Positions 7,037 to 11,299 of a stretch of DNA of 11,299 nt are shown here, in pieces; within the stretch, counting starts at the first letter, position 1; each line of letters starts with the position of its first letter. This DNA comes from Pseudomonadota bacterium. Lineage in GTDB: Bacteria > Myxococcota_A > Polyangia > Polyangiales > Polyangiaceae. The stretch is taken from positions 1-11,299 of the forward strand of contig JAEYWK010000069.1 in NCBI GenBank assembly GCA_023431345.1. The letters are read 5' to 3'. The notes beneath the pieces were generated by a model. The model worked only from the letters and a program-made list of their open reading frames with translations, was not told the origin of the DNA and ran no database searches. Both the position numbers and the translations under genes were made by a program.

Positions 7037-7882
7037 ATGTTCGAACCGCCCGATGGTCCCCCCGAGCAACTTGCAGAGCGCATCCGTGCGTTGCTCGCGC
7101 CAATTGATCCTGCGTTCGTAGCAGCCTGGAAAGGCGTTCCAGAAATGCTGATCGACGAGTATGCGAGGTGGGCGGGCTTTGGGCGCTTGGCAGAGCTGCC
7201 ACCAGCTTATGCAAGCTACCTCCGAGGTCTCGGCGCGCAGGACGCCTATCTGCTGCGTCCTGTGGGGGTGCTCGACACGAGCTTGCCTAGGATCTTGGAC
7301 TCGCGCTACCGGCCGAGCGGGCCCGACGACCAAGAGGAAGATGATGCCGAGGGCCAGCTCGTGCCCGTCTGCGCCATCTTTTTCATGGTCGGCGGCTATC
7401 TGTCCTTCGACCGCCGGCAGACAACGACGCTTCCGCTCTCAATCGTCGACGAGGAAAACTTCGCACTCTACGCTGCAAGTTGGGAAAGCCTAGTGATCGA
7501 GGCCGCCGTATGGCGGGCAGCGTGGCGCAAGTGCCGAAGAGGGATCACGTTGTCATCGAACCCTCACGACTTGAAGACGGCGCTCGGCGCTGCCACCCCG
7601 GACGCCGCGCGCCGAGCCCTCGAAGAATTTGGCGCACGCCACGGCCTAGCGGTGGCGCGGTCCAGCGGTATGCGTCATCACATCATGGTGGGGGAGCGGC
7701 GCGCACTGTGGACGCGCATTTCGTTGAGGAATGCCGATGCCGCGGATGCGCTCGTGTATGGCTTTGCAGACGATGAGGCATTCATGGACGCCGTGGAGAG
7801 TGAGCTCGGTCCAAGCCTTGGTAGAGGATTGACCTCGGGGAATCCCATCGAGGAATCCTCACGATGGGATCTTCCAAAGTAA
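7037..7882 (+). CDS. Probable immunity protein for the Rhs deaminase toxin (SMI1/KNR4-like N-terminus possible)
   Basis: A soluble protein of 281 residues with no signal peptide. It starts 20 nt after the rhs stop, with GGAG at 7028-7031 set 5 nt before the ATG. The gene directly after a polymorphic toxin tip is normally its immunity gene. Residues 39-66 (IDEYARWAGF and LPPAYASYLRGLG) resemble the opening helix and LPxxYxxFLxxxG signature of the SMI1/KNR4 (SUKH) immunity superfamily. The middle is acidic (PSGPDDQEEDDAEG, ~93-106), as often seen in immunity proteins facing basic toxins. The rest (~140-281) has no domain I can name and contains several Trp-rich helices. At 281 residues it is longer than a plain SUKH domain, so it may have two domains. 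It should act in the cytoplasm by binding the toxin. The immunity role is likely from position; the family is tentative. Confidence 0.65.
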   Translation: MFEPPDGPPEQLAERIRALLAPIDPAFVAAWKGVPEMLIDEYARWAGFGRLAELPPAYASYLRGLGAQDAYLLRPVGVLDTSLPRILDSRYRPSGPDDQEEDDAEGQLVPVCAIFFMVGGYLSFDRRQTTTLPLSIVDEENFALYAASWESLVIEAAVWRAAWRKCRRGITLSSNPHDLKTALGAATPDAARRALEEFGARHGLAVARSSGMRHHIMVGERRALWTRISLRNADAADALVYGFADDEAFMDAVESELGPSLGRGLTSGNPIEESSRWDLPK

Positions 7883-7895
7883 GCTCGACAGGTCC

Positions 7896-7911
7896 GAGCC
7901 CCGGAAGGCTC
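7896..7911 (+). terminator. Short hairpin after the immunity gene
   Basis: GAGCC, loop CCGGAA, then GGCTC forms a 5-bp stem 14 nt after the stop codon. There is no T-tract. It is a weak candidate for the end of the effector operon, perhaps together with the stronger hairpin at 7928-7951. Confidence 0.25.
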
Positions 7912-7927
7912 TAGGGTCCATTCGCCC

Positions 7928-7951
7928 CGATCGGGCAATGGTTCCCGATCG
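7928..7951. promoter_or_regulatory. Inverted repeat CGATCGGG / CCCGATCG upstream of the SUMF1-like gene
   Basis: A perfect 8-bp stem with an 8-base loop (CAATGGTT). The left arm is also part of the 10-bp palindrome CCCGATCGGG at 7926-7935. It could be an operator for the gene at 8025, or part of the terminator of the effector operon; there is no T-run. It covers the GTG at 7938 that would give the longest reading frame, which argues for the later start. Confidence 0.3.
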
Positions 7952-8024
7952 CCACTGGCGTCGCGCGCCAGCCCGAAGCCCACCCTCGTGCATCCTTGTG
8001 GCTAGGGTGATATGCCTGGCGTCG

Positions 8025-9263
8025 ATGGCGCACTACGAAGCATGGCGGCGGACACGAGAGGCGGCACGAGCCTTCTGGGCATTGCTCGTCACCGCCGCCA
8101 CGGTTGGCGGCGCGAGCTGCGGCGAAGCTCGATCTTTCGGTGACGGAGCGGGCGAAGCCGGTCACGGCGGTCAAATCACCGATGAAGTAGGCGGCAGCAC
8201 TGGAGGCGAGGATGCCGATTCCGGCGGCACGCAGGGTGGCGAAGGGCAAGACCCCGGCCGTGGTGGGGCAGGACCTGATAGCGCGGGCGATGCCGGCGGC
8301 GGCGCACTCTCGATCGGAGGAGCTGAGGCGGCCGCGGGTGCTGGGGGTGAAGGTAGCGAATGCGCGGCGACGTCACGTCAATGCGCTGGAGCGTGCCTAC
8401 CGTACTCGCAGCAGTGCAGCTGCAGTGGTTTGGGCCGCATCTGTGGCGCGGCGCTCAACGAAAATTGCTGTGAGCGTCCGTCCGTGCCAGGCGGCACGTT
8501 CAACCGTGCAAACGACTCGGCCTACCCGGCAACCGTCTCCGCGTTTCTTCTGGACCGCTTCGAAGTGACCGTGGGGCGCTTCAGGGCCTTCGTGAACGCC
8601 GGCTTTTCGACACGAGATGCTCCGCCTTCGCCGGGCGCCGGCGCGAACGCCGGAAATTCTGCCGACGTTGGCTGGGACAGCGGTTGGAACCAGTTTCTTC
8701 CCGTTAGCAAGGCGGAGCTCGAATCGTCGCTGGAAAACTGCCCTTGGTCTGGCTGGACCGCCGGTGGCGGCGACAGCTTGCCAATGACCTGCGTGAATTG
8801 GTACCTCGCGCAAGCCTTCTGCATCTGGGACGGTGGGCGTTTACCCACAGAGGCCGAATGGAACTTCGCCGCTGCGGGAGGAGGCGGCGCTGATGGCCAG
8901 CGCTACTACCCGTGGTCATCACCGCCCAGCGACGAGACGCTGAACAATACCTATGCGGTGTACCAGACGAGCGCCGCTGCCGCCGTAGGATCTCGCTCAC
9001 CAAAGGGCGACGCGAAATGGGGTCATGCTGATATGGCAGGCAACGCCGGTGAGATAGTGATTGACGCTTTCACGGACCTTCCCTCCTGTACGGGTGCCAA
9101 GCGGGACTGCGCCAATCTCGCTGACACTCCGGCGCACGAAGCCGTGATGCGCGGAGGCTACTTCACCAACTTCACGAGCTACACCACGATGGCGCGCTCG
9201 TACCAAGACAAGCAAGTCGGATGGTTCGCGCAGGGATTTCGATGCGCCTACAACTCCAAGTAG
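8025..9263 (+). CDS. SUMF1/FGE-sulfatase-domain protein, probably exported (lipoprotein-like)
   Basis: A protein of 412 residues from this start. Residues 1-32 look like an export signal: basic RRTREAAR, then hydrophobic AFWALLVTAATV, then GGASC; the lipobox is loose because Gly replaces Leu at -3. Residues ~33-110 are a Gly/Ala/Glu/Ser linker. Residues ~113-150 are Cys-rich and end in CCERPSVPGGTF. The SUMF1 (formylglycine-generating-enzyme fold) domain runs ~153-412, with FEVTVGRFRAFV, CVNWYLAQAFCIWDGGRLPTEAEW, DMAGNAGE, RGGYFTN and GFRCAYN. The usual GNVWEW is GNAGEI here, so catalysis is doubtful. Myxobacteria carry many such paralogues, probably as surface or periplasmic binding proteins. 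The longest frame begins at a GTG at 7938, but ATG 8025 places the signal at the N-terminus and keeps the hairpin at 7928-7951 outside the gene; no strong ribosome site is seen. No link to the toxin cassette is evident. Confidence 0.8.
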   Translation: MAHYEAWRRTREAARAFWALLVTAATVGGASCGEARSFGDGAGEAGHGGQITDEVGGSTGGEDADSGGTQGGEGQDPGRGGAGPDSAGDAGGGALSIGGAEAAAGAGGEGSECAATSRQCAGACLPYSQQCSCSGLGRICGAALNENCCERPSVPGGTFNRANDSAYPATVSAFLLDRFEVTVGRFRAFVNAGFSTRDAPPSPGAGANAGNSADVGWDSGWNQFLPVSKAELESSLENCPWSGWTAGGGDSLPMTCVNWYLAQAFCIWDGGRLPTEAEWNFAAAGGGGADGQRYYPWSSPPSDETLNNTYAVYQTSAAAAVGSRSPKGDAKWGHADMAGNAGEIVIDAFTDLPSCTGAKRDCANLADTPAHEAVMRGGYFTNFTSYTTMARSYQDKQVGWFAQGFRCAYNSK

Positions 9264-9285
9264 CCGCCGCACCTGAGTAGCCTCA

Positions 9286-9306
9286 GCGGCACGCTTTCAG
9301 TGCCGC
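9286..9306. terminator. Hairpin between convergent genes
   Basis: GCGGCAC, loop GCTTTCA, then GTGCCGC: a perfect 7-bp G+C-rich stem located 22 nt after the SUMF1-like stop and 13 nt beyond the end of the minus-strand DUF559 gene. A smaller inverted repeat, CTGAG-TAGC-CTCAG, lies just before it (9273-9286). There is no long T-tract on either strand, so the terminator call is tentative, although the position suits a bidirectional one. Confidence 0.45.
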
Positions 9307-9319
9307 CTTGACGCGACAG

Positions 9320-9704
9320 CTACGGACGTTCCGCGAGCGCCCCGAGCACCAGCGCCCGCACGACCTCCGGCTGCTTGAGCACCTGCTGAGCCGTGAGCCG
9401 CAGCACGCGGTACCCCGCCTTGCTCAGCCGCTGATCGCGGCGCTCATCTGCCCGACGCCGCGCCGGTACGGCGTGATACGGCCCATCCACTTCGACGATG
9501 AGCCGAGCTCCCGGGGCGAGAAAATCAACGATGCACCGGCCGAGCAGCGGCACTTGCCGCCGAAACACCACGCCGAGCTGGCCGTCACGTAGCAGCTGCC
9601 AAAGCGCGCTCCGACGCGGTAGCCGTGGCCGACGCCCGCATCGCAGCGGCGCGACCGCGAAGCTCTAGCGTGCGTTTCAAGGTTTGCGATTCGTGTGACT
9701 TCAT
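9320..9704 (-). pseudogene. DUF559 (Vsr-like) endonuclease-domain gene broken by one frameshift
   Basis: The C-terminal part, read from about 9610 to the stop at 9320-9322, is a clear DUF559 domain: ALWQLLRDGQLGVVFRRQVP, IVDFLAPGARLIVEVDG, PYHA and GYRVLRLTAQQVL. D, E-x-D and H of the PD-(D/E)xK/Vsr-like site are visible. The N-terminal part lies in another frame: from ATG 9704 it reads MKSHESQTLKRTLELRGRAA and on to ATASERA, the usual lead-in, then runs to a TGA at 9585-9587. The frames meet at about 9602-9608, where SER would join ALWQLL. The domain frame alone has a TAG at 9665-9667 and no start before an internal GTG at 9571. GGAGG at 9713-9717 sits 8 nt before ATG 9704. This is a frameshifted gene, or less likely an indel in the assembly. 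Intact relatives are small presumed nucleases of unknown role, common in myxobacteria. Confidence 0.7.
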
Positions 9705-10046
9705 GAGCATGGCCTCCGCCTGACGCGCGGTCAGACGAAGCCCTCCGGCGCAGGCGGCGTGACGCGCGCAGACACTCATCTTCGTCTCCAACTCGCACCA
9801 ACAACTGCGCGGCGCGCCGCGTGCGCCTCTCGCGAGGCTGACCGCGTGTCAGGCGGAGGCTCGTCGAGCATCACGACCACACCGACCACGCCCAGCTCAC
9901 CGATGCGAGTGCTGTCATGTCTGCAGAGGCGAGCGCGCACACATTGACTACCTCCCCCTCGTGCGCGCAGGCGCAGCCGAGCACACGTTTGGGGGAGGTC
10001 GGCGGCCCGCAGGCGAAGCCGAGGACCGACGGGTGGGGGCAGCCCA
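9705..10046. other. About 340 bases with no supported gene
   Basis: All six frames here give only short, compositionally odd reads, such as the plus read from ATG 9917, which shows no domain and runs out of frame with the rhs copy that follows. The stretch holds the ribosome site of the broken DUF559 gene (9713-9717). A TGA at 9945-9947 closes the frame of the downstream rhs copy. It looks like decayed or rearranged DNA between two remnants. Confidence 0.5.
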
Positions 10047-11174
10047 GCCGGCAACCGCGCCGCGCGAATGATGGACATGACCAGACACTGCAACCCCGCC
10101 TCCGCGGCGCTCGCAGTCAGCCGCGGCGCGGCGCTCTTCAGCGCCGCCGTCGGCGCCGTCGGCGTCGCAGCAGAAGCCGCAGGCGGCGGCGCCGTCGTCG
10201 GCTCCATCGCGCAGATCGCCGCCGATCTCGCCGCAGCCGCCATGAGCGCCTTGCTCGGCAAAGATCCGGGCATCCCGCCCGCCATGGGCGCCCTCATGAT
10301 GGGCGCGCCCACCGTCCTCATCGGCGGCTTTCCGTGTCCGAATCTCCCGGACCCGCTCAGCGCCATGATGAAGGGCCTGAAGTGCCTCGGAAAGGCCTTC
10401 GCCAAGAGCAAGAGCTTCGGCAAGATCTTGAAAAAGGTCGGCCTCTGCAACTCGCCGGGTGAGCCGATCAACCCGTTCACGGGCGAGGTTTACAACGACT
10501 TCGAGGACTACCGCGATGACGAGACCGGCTTCGTCTGGGAGCGGCACTACCGGAGCGGCTGGAATGAGCAAGATGGGCCTCTCGGCTTCGGCTTTCGGCA
10601 CTTCTACGACCGGCGTCTCACCCTCCTTCGCAAGCGCGCCGTCTACGAAACGCACGACAACGAAAGCGTCGCTCTCGCCACGCGCGAAGATGGCACCTTC
10701 GTCCCCACTGACGGCTTCGCTCTGCAACGTCTCGACGCCAAATATCTCCGACTTACCACCGACCGCGACGAGACCCTCGACTTCGAGCTCCTACCCACGA
10801 CGCCAGCCGCCGCCCGGCTCATACGCTTCCGTCAAGGCAAGCTCGACGTTTATGCGTTCTACGAAAAAGATGGTCGCCTCCGAGCATTGAGCGAGAACGC
10901 CGCCGCAACGACCGACACGCACTTCACCTATGACCCGCAAGGCCGCATCCAGCAGGTGAGCAGGGGCCTGCGGGGCTCGCAACCGCTCGCCATCTCTCGC
11001 TACGTCTACGCCGATGCGTGCCTGGTCGAATGGCACGACGTACTCGGCAGCGTCACGCGCTTCCGCTACGACCCCGCCCGACGCATGGTCAGAGGGACGG
11101 ACCGCCGCGGCTATAGCTTCCACTGGCAATACGACCCTGTCAGCGGGCGTTGCATCAAGAGTCAAGGCGACGAT
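10047..11174 (+). pseudogene. Second PAAR-Rhs copy, truncated at both ends
   Basis: The open frame corresponds to residues ~295-670 of the complete Rhs at 2253-7016. It starts in AGNRAARMMDMTRHCNP, continues through the Ala-rich hydrophobic stretch, the GALMMGAPTVLIGGFPC half-PAAR and DUF6531 (GEPINPFTGEVYNDF), and reaches the first YD repeats (TYDPQGRIQQVSRG, RGYSFHWQYD). DNA similarity to the first copy begins abruptly at GCCGGCAACC (10047, equivalent to 3135). Upstream in frame there is no start before the TGA at 9945-9947; the first ATG is 10068. The glycine-rich head and first PAAR half are missing. Similarity stops at about 11173 (GGCGACGA), where IS-like DNA follows and the frame runs on to the window end as unrelated sequence. 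It cannot make a full effector from here. It may be a remnant of a duplicated effector or a donor for gene conversion with the intact copy 6.9 kb upstream. Confidence 0.85.
10275..10387 (+). repeat. 113-nt direct repeat, copy 2 (partner of 3363-3475)
   Basis: This block matches 3363-3475 with one mismatch, in the same orientation, 6912 nt downstream. It lies in the half-PAAR part of the truncated rhs copy. Confidence 0.85.
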
Positions 11175-11299
11175 GCGTATTCCGCTGCATTCGATCAGCC
11201 GTTCCGGGCGCATCCGATCAGGATTCCGCGCATCCGATCAGGAATCGGAGCGAAGCGACGAGTACGGGGGCTGGGTCAGGCGGCGGGTTGGGTCTCGGG
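11175..11299. mobile_element. Probable terminal part of an insertion sequence (IS21-like), running off the window
   Basis: The rhs match ends at GGCGACGA. From about 11175 the DNA reads TGCGTATTCCGC and then three units built on T[T/C]CGATCAG (11190, 11213, 11233). These include an exact 16-nt direct repeat GCGCATCCGATCAGGA at 11208-11223 and 11228-11243 with a 20-nt period, followed by CGGAGCGAAGCGACG. Serial repeats of this GATCAG/TTCCG type are familiar at the ends of IS21-family elements, where they are transposase (IstA) binding sites. No transposase frame is visible because the window ends. The family name is from memory of such ends and needs a search; that foreign DNA interrupts rhs here is firmer. 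Confidence 0.5.

Noticed and set aside
7938..8024. Longer N-terminus for the SUMF1-like protein from GTG 7938
   Set aside because: The extra 29 residues are Arg/Pro-rich, would bury the export signal, and the start falls in the loop of an inverted repeat.
9917..10462. A 181-codon plus-strand frame over the start of the second rhs copy
   Set aside because: It is Arg-rich and out of frame with the clear rhs homology that begins at 10047.
9776..10727. Minus-strand frames over the second rhs copy
   Set aside because: They mirror the antisense frames of the first copy and carry no recognised motif.

Overview
The window looks like chromosomal DNA of a G+C-rich myxobacterium, most likely of the Polyangiales (Sorangium/Polyangium type). 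The evidence is the strongly G/C-biased codon use, a large PAAR-Rhs protein with a glycine-rich head, and a SUMF1-type protein with the Gly-rich linker and Cys-rich stretch that I associate with this group. The assignment rests on gene style, not on a marker gene.

Positions 1-7882 form a plus-strand type VI secretion (T6SS) effector cassette. In order it holds the broken 3' end of a VgrG-like spike gene, a small DUF6484 protein (OB-fold-like part plus a beta-repeat tail), a TPR protein, a 1587-residue PAAR-Rhs effector, and a probable immunity gene. Spacing is tight. The TPR and rhs genes overlap by 14 nt, and the immunity gene starts 20 nt after the rhs stop. The Rhs C-terminus (about residues 1392-1587) has the zinc-site signature of a cytidine-deaminase-fold toxin, C-x-E at 1517-1519 and P-C-x-x-C at 1568-1572. 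It is less G+C-rich than the Rhs scaffold. My reading is that VgrG/DUF6484 build the tip, the TPR protein is the adaptor or chaperone, the Rhs cage carries the deaminase, and the downstream protein protects the producer.

Positions 7883-9319 carry a lone SUMF1/FGE-fold exported protein, preceded by an 8-bp hairpin and followed by a 7-bp hairpin between convergent genes.

Positions 9320-10046 are a decayed stretch: a minus-strand DUF559 (Vsr-like) endonuclease gene broken by one frameshift, then about 340 bases with no gene I can support.

Positions 10047-11174 are a second rhs copy in direct orientation. It lacks its first ~294 codons and is cut off after the early YD repeats. From about 11175 the sequence changes to short tandem repeats that resemble the end of an IS21-type insertion sequence, so the copy appears to be disrupted by an IS that runs out of the window. 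The two rhs copies share a 113-nt block with a single mismatch, so they are plausible partners for recombination or gene conversion.
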